Position numbers and translations under genes: made by a program
The notes under the pieces: generated by a model
What the model saw: only the letters and a program-made list of their open reading frames with translations
Told to the model about the DNA's origin: nothing
Databases searched by the model: none
Shown: in pieces, positions 1 through 10,288 of the stretch
Layout of the letters: every line of letters starts with the position of its first letter
Numbering within the stretch: position 1 is the first letter of the stretch
From: Lentzea terrae
GTDB taxonomy: Bacteria > Actinomycetota > Actinomycetes > Mycobacteriales > Pseudonocardiaceae
Assembly (NCBI RefSeq): GCF_003265345.1
Contig: NZ_QFWW01000032.1
Span: forward strand, 100,319 to 164,318
Reading direction: 5' to 3'
Length of the DNA: 64,000 nucleotides

Positions 1-228
1 GAGCGTCAGCCCGCCACCAGCGATCTCGATGAACCGCCGGTACTTCGCGATTTCGGCCATGACCTCGTCCACGGTCATGCGGTGGCCGTCGCGCAGGTGC
101 CAGGTGTCCGGGTTCGCGCAGTAGAGGCAGCGCAGCGGGCACCCGCTGAGGAACAGCACGAAGCGGGTGCCCGGTCCGTCGACCGCGGTGGAGACGTCCC
201 ACGAGTGGACTGATCCGGTGGTGGTCAC
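1..228 (-). CDS. pflA: Pyruvate formate-lyase activating enzyme, N-terminal part (partial)
   Basis: Radical-SAM enzyme that installs the glycyl radical on pyruvate formate-lyase using S-adenosylmethionine and a 4Fe-4S cluster. Only the first 76 codons are present; the gene runs off the left edge of the window. The translation shows the family start, with VDGPGTRFVLFLSGC followed by the cluster motif CPLRCLYC (CxxxCxxC), then NPDTWHLRDG, as in other PflA proteins. The GTG start at 228 overlaps the PFL stop codon in a GTGA, so the two genes are translationally coupled in the order pflB-pflA. The identification is firm. Nothing can be said about the C-terminal half. Confidence 0.9.
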   Translation of the reverse strand, partial: MTTTGSVHSWDVSTAVDGPGTRFVLFLSGCPLRCLYCANPDTWHLRDGHRMTVDEVMAEIAKYRRFIEIAGGGLTL

Positions 229-2474
229 AGCGACTCGTGGAAGGTGCGGTTGATGACGTCGCGTTGCTGCTCGGGCGTGAGCCGGATGAAGTTCACGGCG
301 TAACCGGAGACCCGGATGGTCAGTTGCGGGTGGTTCTCCGGATGTGCCATGGCGTCGAGCAGGGTCTCTCGGTTGAGCACGTTGGCGTTGAGGTGGAACC
401 CGCCGGCGTCGGTGTAGGCGTCGAGCAGGCCGACCAGGTTGGTCACCTGCTCGTCCTCGGTTCTCCCCAGACCGACGGGCGTGATGCTCGCGGTGAGCGA
501 GATGCCGTCCTGGGCCTGGTCGTACGGCAGTTTCGCCACCGACAGCGCCGCCGAGACGAGTCCGCGCCGGTCGCGGCCGTTCATCGGGTTGGCACCCGGT
601 GCGAACGGCTCGCCAACGCGGCGGCCGTCCGGGGTGTTGCCGGTGTGCTTGCCGTAGACCACGTTCGACGTGATGGTGAGCACCGACTGCGAGTGCACGG
701 CGCCGCGGTGCGCGGGGTACTGCCGCACCTTGCGCATGAAGTCCTCGACCAGCTCGACGGCGATCGCGTCCGCGCGATCGTCGTTGTTGCCGTACTTCGG
801 GAAGTCGCCCTCGACCACGTAGTCGGTCGCGAGGCCGGTACCGTCACGGATCACGCGCACCCTGGCGTACCTGATCGCCGACAGGCTGTCCGCCACGACC
901 GACAACCCCGCGATGCCGCAGCCGAGCAGTCGCTGGACCGGGTGGTCGTGCAGCGCCATCTCGATGCGTTCGTAGGCGTACTTGTCGTGCATGTAGTGGA
1001 TGATGTTCAAAGCCTCGACGTAGGTCTTGGCGAGCCAGTCGATCATCCGGTCGAACGCCGCCCGCACCTCGTCGTGGTCCAGGTGCTCGGAGGTGATCGG
1101 CGGGAACGCCGGTGCCACCTGGACACCGGTCATCTCGTCGCGGCCACCGTTGATCGCGTACAGCAACGCCTTGGCGAGGTTGACGCGCGCACCGAACAGC
1201 TGCATCTGCTCGCCGACCTTCATCGCCGACACGCAGCACGCGATCGCGGTGTCGTCGCTGAACCGCGGCCGGATGAGGTCGTCGTTCTCGTACTGGATGG
1301 AGCTCGTGTCGACGGAGACCTCGGCGCAGAACCGCTTGAAGCCCACCGGCAGGCGTGGCGACCACAGCACCGTCAGGTTCGGTTCGGGTGCCGGGCCGAG
1401 GTTGTAGAGGGTCTGGAGGAACCGGAAGCTGGTCCGCGTGACCAGTGGGCGGCCGTCGTCGCCCATGCCGCCGATGGACTCGGTGACCCAGGTCGGGTCG
1501 CCGGAGAACAGCTGGTCGTACTCCGGCGTGCGCAGGAACCGCACGATCCGCAGCTTGATGACCAGGTCGTCGACGAGCTCCTGAGCCTCGCGCTCGGTCA
1601 GCACACCTTCGTCGATGTCGCGCTGCAGGAAGATGTCGAGGAACGTGGACGTGCGGCCCAGCGACATCGCCGCGCCGTTCTGCTCCTTCACCGCCGCCAG
1701 ATAGGCGAAGTAAAGCCACTGCACCGCTTCCCGGCCGTTGGTCGCCGGACCGGAGATGTCGTACCCGTAGGACGCGGCCATGCTGCGGAGCTCGCCGAGT
1801 GCACGGATCTGTTCGGCCAGTTCCTCCCTGTCCCTGATGACGTCCTCTGTGGACATCAACCCGTCCAGGGCCGCGCGTTCGGCCCGTTTCGCCGTGATGA
1901 GACGGTCGACGCCGTAGAGAGCGACGCGCCGGTAGTCGCCGATGATCCGGCCTCGCCCGTAGGCATCCGGGAGACCGGTGATGATGCCGGCCTTGCGCGC
2001 TCGCAGGATCTCCGCCGTGTAGGCGTCAAACACACCGTCGTTGTGCGTCTTGCGGTACTTGGTGAAGATCTCCTCGACCCGCGGGTCGAGTTGGTAGCCG
2101 TAGGTCTTCAGGCTGGTTTCGACCATTCTCAGGCCGCCCGTGGGCATGATGGCGCGCTTGAGCGGTGCGTCGGTCTGCAAGCCGACGATCAGTTCAGCGT
2201 CGCGATCGACGTAGCCCGGACGGTGCGCGGTGATCGAGGACGGTGTGCTCGCGTCGACGTCGTAGATCCCACGTGCGCGTTCGTCGACGAACATCTCCGT
2301 CAACCGGTGCCACAACGCGGTCGTGCGCGGCGTCGGTCCGGACAGGAACTCCGCGTCGCCTTCGTACGGCGTGTAGTTGGCCTGGATGAAGCCACGCACG
2401 TCGACCTCATTGCACCACGGCCCCGCGCGGAATCCGCGCCATCCGATGGTCAGGCGTTCCGTCGTAGCGGTCAT
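225..2474 (-). CDS. pflB: Formate C-acetyltransferase (pyruvate formate-lyase)
   Basis: Glycyl-radical enzyme converting pyruvate and CoA to acetyl-CoA and formate in the cytoplasm without oxygen or NAD. The protein is 749 residues, close to the usual 750-760. The catalytic cysteine pair sits in AIACCVSAM (Cys413-Cys414), and the radical glycine in RVSGYAVNF near the C-terminus (about Gly724). ATG 2474 was chosen because it overlaps the upstream nitroreductase stop as ATGA and gives the family N-terminus (WRGF..GPW). Its activase follows directly downstream in a GTGA overlap. The operon is nitroreductase-pflB-pflA behind a dormancy-type box near 3539. PFL is oxygen-sensitive and uncommon in aerobic actinomycetes, which fits a low-oxygen regulon. 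Confidence 0.96.
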   Translation of the reverse strand: MTATTERLTIGWRGFRAGPWCNEVDVRGFIQANYTPYEGDAEFLSGPTPRTTALWHRLTEMFVDERARGIYDVDASTPSSITAHRPGYVDRDAELIVGLQTDAPLKRAIMPTGGLRMVETSLKTYGYQLDPRVEEIFTKYRKTHNDGVFDAYTAEILRARKAGIITGLPDAYGRGRIIGDYRRVALYGVDRLITAKRAERAALDGLMSTEDVIRDREELAEQIRALGELRSMAASYGYDISGPATNGREAVQWLYFAYLAAVKEQNGAAMSLGRTSTFLDIFLQRDIDEGVLTEREAQELVDDLVIKLRIVRFLRTPEYDQLFSGDPTWVTESIGGMGDDGRPLVTRTSFRFLQTLYNLGPAPEPNLTVLWSPRLPVGFKRFCAEVSVDTSSIQYENDDLIRPRFSDDTAIACCVSAMKVGEQMQLFGARVNLAKALLYAINGGRDEMTGVQVAPAFPPITSEHLDHDEVRAAFDRMIDWLAKTYVEALNIIHYMHDKYAYERIEMALHDHPVQRLLGCGIAGLSVVADSLSAIRYARVRVIRDGTGLATDYVVEGDFPKYGNNDDRADAIAVELVEDFMRKVRQYPAHRGAVHSQSVLTITSNVVYGKHTGNTPDGRRVGEPFAPGANPMNGRDRRGLVSAALSVAKLPYDQAQDGISLTASITPVGLGRTEDEQVTNLVGLLDAYTDAGGFHLNANVLNRETLLDAMAHPENHPQLTIRVSGYAVNFIRLTPEQQRDVINRTFHESL

Positions 2475-3466
2475 GACCTGCAGCCGTTCGGTTCCAGCAG
2501 CAGCTGGGAGACGGGACGACGCGGCGTCGCCGGAACCGGTGTGCTGAATCCCAGTCGCAGCACGGTCTGCGGCACGAGGATGCCGCCGAGCGAGCGCCGC
2601 AGCTGCTCGCGGACGCTGCGCACCTCGACCGGCTGGGACAGGAACGACGCGGACAACCCGTGCACGGTGGCGGCGAGCAGAACGCGCTGCATTGCTTGTC
2701 CCGCCTGCAGTTCGCCGAGCGGACCGTCGTAGAAGGAGCAGAGGACGACGATCAGCGGGTCGGACTCGTAGTCCTTGCCGGGCCTCCGTTCGGGTCCCTG
2801 GAAGTTGCGGAAGACCCACTCGTCCTGCAGCTCCGGGCGGACTCCCGCCGAAGCCGGTGGGATGCCGTCGCTCGCTCCAGGGCGGTGCCCCGTGAACGCC
2901 GCGAGCTCGGCCTGCACGGCGTCGTCGCGAAGCTGGATCTCGTGCGCCCGCTGGACGAACTTCTTGAGCAGGGCACGTTCCTCACGGCTCGAGACGAGGT
3001 GCAGCCACGAGCGCTCCAGCTCGGCCGCTCGCACCAGCGCGTGACGCTGGCGGGGGTCGACGGGCGCTTCGTGGAACGGCCTGCGGTTCGTGCGGCGGCG
3101 GGGAATCGCCTTGAGCAGCGCGCGGTGCTCGTCGTCGAGCGGCATCGTGCCTCCACGCCGCACGATCGCCAGCGCACCGGGCGCGTCGTGGCCGGGCGTC
3201 ATCGACACGAGCGGCCGCACGCCCAGGCCCTGCAGCGCCAGCCGCAGGTTGAACAGCGCCGCACCGCAGGACAACCGCAGCTCGCGGTTGTCGGGATCGG
3301 TCGCGGGAAGCCGGTGGCACGGGTCGGGGTGCAGTTCGATCCGGTCGGGCAGCACGCGGAACCGCCAGGGCTGGGCGTTGTGCACGGACGGCGCGAGCGA
3401 AGCGGCCTCGAGCACCTGGTGGACCTGTTCTGGCGCCAGCCCCAGCGCCTCGGGCACCTCGGCCAT
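2471..3466 (-). CDS. Acg-type nitroreductase family protein
   Basis: A 331-residue FMN-binding nitroreductase-fold protein of the Acg type (the M. tuberculosis Rv2032/Rv3131 group, classic DosR regulon members). The early motif APSVHNAQPWRFRV is the family's phosphate/FMN-contact segment; RRTNRRPF and the GLSASFLSQPVE region are also typical. Acg itself is thought to bind FMN without clear nitroreductase activity, so the enzymatic role here is uncertain. ATG 3466 follows a good ribosome site (GAGGTGAAGG). It is the first gene of the operon with pflB and pflA, an association that suggests a redox or flavin role in anaerobic pyruvate metabolism (inference). Confidence 0.88.
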   Translation of the reverse strand: MAEVPEALGLAPEQVHQVLEAASLAPSVHNAQPWRFRVLPDRIELHPDPCHRLPATDPDNRELRLSCGAALFNLRLALQGLGVRPLVSMTPGHDAPGALAIVRRGGTMPLDDEHRALLKAIPRRRTNRRPFHEAPVDPRQRHALVRAAELERSWLHLVSSREERALLKKFVQRAHEIQLRDDAVQAELAAFTGHRPGASDGIPPASAGVRPELQDEWVFRNFQGPERRPGKDYESDPLIVVLCSFYDGPLGELQAGQAMQRVLLAATVHGLSASFLSQPVEVRSVREQLRRSLGGILVPQTVLRLGFSTPVPATPRRPVSQLLLEPNGCRS

Positions 3467-3538
3467 GTCCTTCACCTCTTCGTGTCGCAGTCGAACTCTC
3501 CGTCTCCCAACTGTCCGTGCGGTCACCGCGTGGTCCCA

Positions 3539-3552
3539 CCGTCGAAGGTCCC
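3539..3552. promoter_or_regulatory. DosR-type box, leftward (nitroreductase-pfl operon)
   Basis: The 14-mer CCGTCGAAGGTCCC has one strong half-site (GGTCCC) and the AA centre of the window's recurring GGGACC-WW-GGTCCC palindrome. It lies 72 nt upstream of the nitroreductase start. No clear partner at 22-23 bp was seen, so it is the weakest of the leftward boxes. Confidence 0.5.
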
Positions 3553-3598
3553 GACCTGACCGGGATCGGCGGGCGTCGGTGTGGTGAGCCCGATGGCC

Positions 3599-3635
3599 GG
3601 TGCCAAGGGCCCGACCGGTGCGGGACCAACGGCAG
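3599..3635. promoter_or_regulatory. Paired DosR-type boxes upstream of USP gene
   Basis: Two 14-mers, GGTGCCAAGGGCCC (3599-3612) and GGGACCAACGGCAG (3622-3635), start exactly 23 bp apart. The second ends 64 nt before the ATG at 3700, leaving room for a short leader with the GGAGG ribosome site seen there. Binding by a DosR-like response regulator is inferred from the match to the palindrome shared across the window. Confidence 0.7.
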
Positions 3636-3699
3636 CGTGCACACGGCTTTCCGATTCGTAGCGTGTGATCCACGCCCGCCTTCTGACTGGAGGACAACG

Positions 3700-4317
3700 A
3701 TGAAAGCCCCATCCGCCCCGATCGTGTGCGGTGTCGACGGCTCGGACTCGGCGCTGGCCGCGGCCGGCTGGGCCGCGCAGGAGTGCGCCCGGCTTCAGGT
3801 GCCGTTGTTGCTCGTGCACGCCTTCATGCTGCCGACCCGCGGCTATCCCGAGGTCGTGCTCGTCGGCAGCGACATCCGCCACGCGATGGAGGAACAGGGC
3901 CGTGCGTGGCTGGAGGAGGCCAGGGCGGCGGCACGAGCGGCGGCTCCCGAAGTCGAGGTGACGACCGAGGTCTTCTGCTGCGGCGCGGGCGCGTTGCTGA
4001 TCGAGCTGTCGAAAACGGCCCGGCAGGTGGTGGTCGGCTCACGGGGTCTCGGCACCGTGACCGGCCTGTTCATCGGCTCCACGGCCGTGGCACTGGCGGC
4101 ACACGCCCAGAGCCCGGTCGTCGTGGTGCGCGGCACCGCCGTACCCGGCGGCCCGGTGGTCGTCGTTCGCGGGCGTCGCGCTGCTCTTCACCGGCCGCTA
4201 CCCCCAGGGGCTGTTCGACTTCGTGCTGGGCATGGACCGCTGGGCGTTGCGCGTGGCGGCCTACGCGGGCCTGATGACCGACTCCTACCCGCCGTTCCGC
4301 TTCGACTCCGGTGGTGA
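3700..4317 (+). CDS. Universal stress protein with out-of-frame C-terminal tail
   Basis: UspA-fold protein. The first 150 or so residues are a normal USP domain, with IVCGVDGSDSALAA at the start and the ATP-binding signature GSRGLGTVTGLFIGST, then SPVVVVRG. After GGPVVV the reading frame becomes low-complexity arginine-rich sequence with no USP character and stops at 4317. In tandem USPs the string GPVVVGVDGS begins a second domain. Here that second domain is missing and the DNA continues, in another frame, with the middle of a DUF4389 protein. I infer that a deletion around 4155-4170 removed USP domain 2 and the 5' part of the next gene. ATG 3700 has GGAGG five to ten bases upstream. The remaining single USP domain may still fold. 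Confidence 0.8.
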   Translation: MKAPSAPIVCGVDGSDSALAAAGWAAQECARLQVPLLLVHAFMLPTRGYPEVVLVGSDIRHAMEEQGRAWLEEARAAARAAAPEVEVTTEVFCCGAGALLIELSKTARQVVVGSRGLGTVTGLFIGSTAVALAAHAQSPVVVVRGTAVPGGPVVVVRGRRAALHRPLPPGAVRLRAGHGPLGVARGGLRGPDDRLLPAVPLRLRW

Positions 4318-5044
4318 CGAGGCGGGAACGACGACGATCGAGCAGTCACCGACACCGCCGGCACCGCCCGCACAGGGCTGGTCGGCCGGTCGCGTGACCG
4401 CCGTGGTGATCGGGGCGCTGCTGCTGATCACCGGTGGTGCCGTCGGCGGAACGGGCGGGTTCGGTCTGTGGGCGGACCAGACGCAGCGCGACTCGTCCGG
4501 ACTGCTGAGCACGAGGTCGGAGTCGTTCCACAGCAACGGGTACGCGATCGAGTTCGGTACGCTGGAGCTGCGCTGGACGGACGCGGACTGGGTGCTGGCG
4601 GACAACTGGCTCGGTGAGGTGCGGCTGAAGGCCGACAACGGCGTGTTCATCGGCATCGGCCGGACGGATGACGTGAGGCGCTATCTGTCCGGTGTGGAGC
4701 ACGACGAGGTGAGCATGGCCGGTGACCGGGTGACGTACTGGCACCGCGACGGTGGCGTGCCGGCGGATCCCGCCGCGCAGACCTTCTGGGCGGCGTCGGG
4801 CACCGGTCAGGTGAGCTGGCGCGCGGAGCAGGGCAGCTGGACCGCGGTGGTGCTCAACACCGACCGCTCGCGAGTGGTCGACGCCGGCCTCGCCGCTCAG
4901 GCCGAGGTTCCGGCGCTGCGTCCGGTGTCCATCGGCCTGATGATCGGCGGGGGCCTGATGTTCCTGCTGGGCGTGGTGCTGCTCGCGGTGGCCGTTGCCG
5001 GTGCTCAGCGCCGCAGCAGCGGCACGACGACCTCGGTGACGTAG
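4163..5044 (+). pseudogene. DUF4389 membrane protein, 5'-truncated by deletion
   Basis: From about 4163 the +frame reads FAGVALLFTGRYPQGLFDF, then LGMDRWALRVAAYAGL and TDSYPPFRFD, which are the hallmarks of the second half of DUF4389 proteins. The N-terminal membrane segments that should precede them are absent. Downstream come a proline-rich linker, a transmembrane segment, an extracytoplasmic domain of about 130 residues and a final transmembrane helix. The usable in-frame starts (GTG 4223) lie inside the domain, so this is a decayed or N-terminally lost gene rather than a complete one. The 3' end overlaps the convergent gene ending at 5005 by 40 bp. The 5' junction coincides with the end of USP homology. 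Confidence 0.72.
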
Positions 5045-5475
5045 TCGTCGGAGCTCTTCTCCTCGTCCGGCCCGTTGAGGTACAGCTCCCTCGGCGGGCC
5101 GGACGGGGTGTGGCCGTGTTCGTGGACCCACGTGAAAACCGCTTCGTACGCGGCGGGAATCTTGTCGTAGGCACCCCGGTGCAACGTGCGCGCGGCCGGT
5201 CCTCCCGGCAGGTCGACGACGTCGACGGGGTCCTGGCCCGGGACCTCGCCGGGGATCGGCAGGTACAGGTCGAGCTCGAAGTCGCCGTCGGTGACCGGTC
5301 CCGGATACGCGAGCTGCGGCGGACCGGAGGGCGCCACGTTCGCCGCGGCCGCGAACTCGTAGAGGTTCTGCAGCCCGCCGCCGACCGACGCGGCGATGCC
5401 GTGAGCGGACGTGCGCACCCTGAGGTGACATGCCGTCGTGGGGGAGAGTTCGGTGAGCGTGATGTCGTATGTCAT
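5005..5475 (-). CDS. GyrI-like / AraC effector-binding-domain protein
   Basis: A stand-alone 156-residue small-molecule-binding domain of the GyrI/AraC effector-binding (SHS2) type. Features seen include the N-terminal EL..TTACHLRV strand, a central FELDLYLPI, the helix AYEAVFTWVHEHGHTPSGPPRELYLNGPDE and a closing TEVVVPL, which together are the classic C-terminal signature of this fold. There is no DNA-binding domain. The ligand is unknown. ATG 5475 is preceded at 36 nt by a dormancy-type box pair shared with the divergent CBS gene, so it probably belongs to the same regulon. Confidence 0.78.
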   Translation of the reverse strand: MTYDITLTELSPTTACHLRVRTSAHGIAASVGGGLQNLYEFAAAANVAPSGPPQLAYPGPVTDGDFELDLYLPIPGEVPGQDPVDVVDLPGGPAARTLHRGAYDKIPAAYEAVFTWVHEHGHTPSGPPRELYLNGPDEEKSSDDYVTEVVVPLLRR

Positions 5476-5511
5476 GCACCAGAGCGTCGTTCGCGATGTC
5501 CTGGTCCGGCA

Positions 5512-5548
5512 GGGTCGAAGGTCCATGGCCGTTGGGGCGCAAGGACGT
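5512..5548. promoter_or_regulatory. Paired DosR-type boxes, divergent promoter
   Basis: GGGTCGAAGGTCCA (5512-5525) and GGGCGCAAGGACGT (5535-5548) are 23 bp apart. They lie between the GyrI-like gene (36 nt to its start) and the CBS gene (77 nt to its start). The first copy is the better match. Confidence 0.62.
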
Positions 5549-5625
5549 GGCGGTTGCCTGCGGTGCGGCGGAGGCTGGGGGTTGTGGACGGCCGATCGCT
5601 GTCCTGAGTGGACGGAGGAGTGCAG

Positions 5626-6198
5626 ATGCGCGCGTTCGACGTGATGTCCGCCCCCGTGGTGACCGTGTCGCCGGGGACGTCCGTCGAGGAAGCCGCGGCA
5701 CTCGTCGCCGAGCACGGTTTCGCCGCGTTGCCCGTGGTGGACGACCACGGCCGGCTCGTCGGTGTCGTGTCGGGTGAAGACCTGCTGCGCGAGGAGCTGC
5801 GGGCACGCCGCGCCGCACACCACGTGAGCGAGGCCATGAGCGAGCCCGTGGTGGCCGTGGAGGCCGAGATGCCGGTGGGCGAGATCGCGCGGCAGCTGCT
5901 GGGGCACCACTACCGGTCGTTGCCCGTGGTGGCCGGCGACCTGCTTGTCGGTGTGGTGAGCCGCGGAGATCTGCTGCGGGCGCTCACCCCGCAGGACGAG
6001 GTGACGGCGGCGCGGATCAGCAAGCTGTTGTGCGACCACCTCGGCGCGCGGCCGTGGGACGTCGTGGTGGTGTCCGGAGCGGCCACCGTGCTGGGGCCGT
6101 TCACCGGCCGCGCGGAGGAGCAGGCAGTGACGGCGCTGGTCGAGAGCGTGCCGGGAGTGCGTTCGGTCGTGGTTCAGCCCTGCGACGACGACCTCTGA
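5626..6198 (+). CDS. Tandem CBS-domain protein
   Basis: A 190-residue protein with two CBS domains (about residues 4-60 and 68-120), each with the VMSxxVVTVxPxTSVEEAA...LPVVDxxGRLVGVVSxxDLL pattern, followed by about 65 residues carrying a short BON-like or degenerate domain. CBS pairs bind adenine nucleotides; the best-known dormancy relative is Rv2626c of M. tuberculosis. ATG 5626 follows GGAGGAG. It is the first of three same-strand genes (CBS, flavodoxin, metal ATPase) with gaps of 10 nt and 7 nt, so they are probably co-transcribed. Confidence 0.85.
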   Translation: MRAFDVMSAPVVTVSPGTSVEEAAALVAEHGFAALPVVDDHGRLVGVVSGEDLLREELRARRAAHHVSEAMSEPVVAVEAEMPVGEIARQLLGHHYRSLPVVAGDLLVGVVSRGDLLRALTPQDEVTAARISKLLCDHLGARPWDVVVVSGAATVLGPFTGRAEEQAVTALVESVPGVRSVVVQPCDDDL

Positions 6199-6208
6199 GG
6201 AGGAGATC

Positions 6209-6733
6209 ATGAAGGTGCTGGTGGCGTACGCGACCGCGGCGGGCTCGACGGTGGGCGTCGCACAGCGCATCGCGGAAGTGTTGCGCGCACATGGGCACGT
6301 GGTTGCCACGTCCAGCGTGGATCAGGTCACCGACGCGGAGAACTACGACGCCTACGTCGTCGGCAGCGCGGTGCACGACCAGGCCTGGCTGCCGTCCGGT
6401 GCGGCCTTCCTGTCCAGAGAACGCCGGAAGTTCGTGGACAAGCCCGTGTGGCTGTTCAGCGTCGGCCTGCCGGGCTCTCTGCACGGGCCGCTGCGCAAGT
6501 GGGCGGGGCTGGAGGAACCGGCGATCCTGGCGCATCTGCGCGAGGACGTCACGCCGGTCGAGCACCGGCTGTTCAGCGGTGTCGTGCGGGCGGAGATGCT
6601 CGGGAAGTTCGGCGCGCTGGTGTTCCGCGCCGTGGGCGGCCGGTTCGGCGACTTCCGCGACTGGCAGGCGATCGAGCAGTGGGCCGCCACCATCGCCGGT
6701 GCGCTGGCCGACATCGAGGCCACGGCCAGGTGA
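6209..6733 (+). CDS. Flavodoxin-domain protein
   Basis: A 174-residue FMN-binding flavodoxin-fold protein. The N-terminus MKVLVAYATAAGSTVGVAQ matches the phosphate-binding loop (T/S-x-T/S-G-x-T type, here ATAAGSTVG), and YDAYVVGSAVHDQAWLP is the second FMN contact. The closest functional type is the HemG/menaquinone-dependent protoporphyrinogen oxidase-like flavodoxins found in DosR-like regulons. The substrate is unknown. A strong ribosome site (GAGGAGGAG) stands just before ATG 6209. Confidence 0.85.
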   Translation: MKVLVAYATAAGSTVGVAQRIAEVLRAHGHVVATSSVDQVTDAENYDAYVVGSAVHDQAWLPSGAAFLSRERRKFVDKPVWLFSVGLPGSLHGPLRKWAGLEEPAILAHLREDVTPVEHRLFSGVVRAEMLGKFGALVFRAVGGRFGDFRDWQAIEQWAATIAGALADIEATAR

Positions 6734-6740
6734 CCCGGCC

Positions 6741-9020
<2,280 letters not shown>

Positions 9021-9026
<6 letters not shown>

Positions 9027-9058
9027 GTGGTTTCCGTCAGGACGGAAACCACTCACGA
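9021..9058. terminator. Perfect hairpin terminator between convergent genes
   Basis: An 18-bp perfect inverted repeat (arm TCGTGAGTGGTTTCCGTC) with a two-base centre overlaps the stop codon of the metal ATPase and lies just before the convergent aldolase/phosphatase stop at 9066. It can serve both directions. There is no U-tract, as is usual for actinomycete terminators. Confidence 0.85.
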
Positions 9059-9065
9059 CCGTCTG

Positions 9066-10184
9066 TCACCGGACGACGGGCAACGGGGCGGGCGCCATCG
9101 GCTCCCACCGGTTCGCGAGGCGCTGCTCCAGGAGGCGCATCGTGGTGTACTCGAGGTCTTCCAGCGGCAACCGGTGCGGTTCGAACGGGCCGTGCCTGCG
9201 CATGTAGTCCATGACCTCGTTGGCCTGCGACCGCGCCAGGTCGAACGACGGGTCGTCGAACATGTCCCTCGGGCCGATGAGCTTGCCCTCACGCACCTGG
9301 AACCCCAGCGCGGTGACGCGTGGTGGTCCGTCGAAGCGGGCGGGGTGGGCCTGCCCGATGCTGACGGGCATCATAGGCGCGTGGTGCGAGCCGCGCATGC
9401 AGCCGGCGACCGAGTAGGGGAACGCGAACGGTTCCAGCACCTCGCCGACGGCGGGAAGCCCGGACTGGGCGCGGACGATCATGACCGGGTCGTCCTTGCC
9501 GACGTACTTGCCGGCGATGAGCGACAGCCGCTGGGTCGAGGTGGCGGCGGCCTGCTCGTCGAGCGTCTTGGACTGCACGGAATGGATGACATAACGGGCG
9601 GGTGCGCCGATGTACATCAGCATCTCGTAGAGGTCCGCGGGGCAGTCGAACCAGATCTTCTTCTCGTCGTACAGGTCGTAGACCTCGAACCGGAAGCCCG
9701 CGTGCATCTTCGCGTCGATGACGAGACCCGCGGTGTTGAACGGGTCGGCGAACATCTTGTACAGCGGCAGGTTCCAGGCGCCGGGCTCGGTCTTGTCCGC
9801 CAGGAAGCAGATGATCGGCTCGCTGGGCCGTTCGGTGAACTCGAGCTCCGCGTACCCCGGCCCCATGCCGCGCAGGTTGCCGCTGAACGCGTCGGACAGC
9901 AGATCCTGGCCCGCGCCGTAGAGACCGAGCCGCTTGGCGATCGCCGTGGTCTGTCCGAAGACGTCCCAGGCGAACGAGTGGATCGGCTCCGCGTCGGCGC
10001 CGTGTTCGTGGGTCATGATGAGCGAGATGTCGTCGCCGCAGCTGGCGACCTTCGCGTCGACGAGCAGGTGGTCCCCGACCGCGGTGGAGAGTGCTTCCTG
10101 CGCGGCGGCCAGCATGTCGGGATGCACAGCGGAGTGGCCGACGAAGCCACCCGTGTCGGCCTTGATGATGCTCAGCGTGATCAT
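9066..10184 (-). CDS. Fructose-1,6-bisphosphate aldolase/phosphatase (bifunctional)
   Basis: A 372-residue gluconeogenic enzyme of the archaeal type that both condenses triose phosphates and removes the 1-phosphate from fructose bisphosphate. Recognisable family strings are ITLSIIKADTGGFVGHS at the N-terminus, the metal-binding CGDDISLIMTHEHG, the YGAGQDLLSDAFSGNLRGMGPG segment, and GSHHAPMMPVS. Length is normal for the family. ATG 10184 has GGGAGG upstream, and a box pair lies 67 nt further up. The family is known mainly from archaea and deep-branching or anaerobic bacteria. Its place under a dormancy-type box suggests gluconeogenesis from C2/C3 products under hypoxia (inference). Confidence 0.93.
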   Translation of the reverse strand: MITLSIIKADTGGFVGHSAVHPDMLAAAQEALSTAVGDHLLVDAKVASCGDDISLIMTHEHGADAEPIHSFAWDVFGQTTAIAKRLGLYGAGQDLLSDAFSGNLRGMGPGYAELEFTERPSEPIICFLADKTEPGAWNLPLYKMFADPFNTAGLVIDAKMHAGFRFEVYDLYDEKKIWFDCPADLYEMLMYIGAPARYVIHSVQSKTLDEQAAATSTQRLSLIAGKYVGKDDPVMIVRAQSGLPAVGEVLEPFAFPYSVAGCMRGSHHAPMMPVSIGQAHPARFDGPPRVTALGFQVREGKLIGPRDMFDDPSFDLARSQANEVMDYMRRHGPFEPHRLPLEDLEYTTMRLLEQRLANRWEPMAPAPLPVVR

Positions 10185-10251
10185 GGTTCGCCTCCCGGCG
10201 AGTCGCGTGATTTCCTGTTCTCACGTTCTCCCTCGCGGCCCCGGTGCGAGA

Positions 10252-10288
10252 GGGACCAAGGCCCTCATTCGACGCATGCCTTGGGCCA
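10252..10288. promoter_or_regulatory. Paired DosR-type boxes upstream of FBP aldolase/phosphatase
   Basis: GGGACCAAGGCCCT (10252-10265) and CATGCCTTGGGCCA (10275-10288) are spaced 23 bp. The proximal one ends 67 nt from the ATG at 10184. The pair occupies the whole gap up to the stop of the next same-strand gene at 10289. Confidence 0.72.

Noticed and set aside
237..2732. An 831-codon open frame on the plus strand opposite pflB
   Set aside because: It is a codon-position shadow in GC-rich DNA. Its translation is Arg/Val/Gln-rich with no domain, while the minus strand encodes a perfect PFL.
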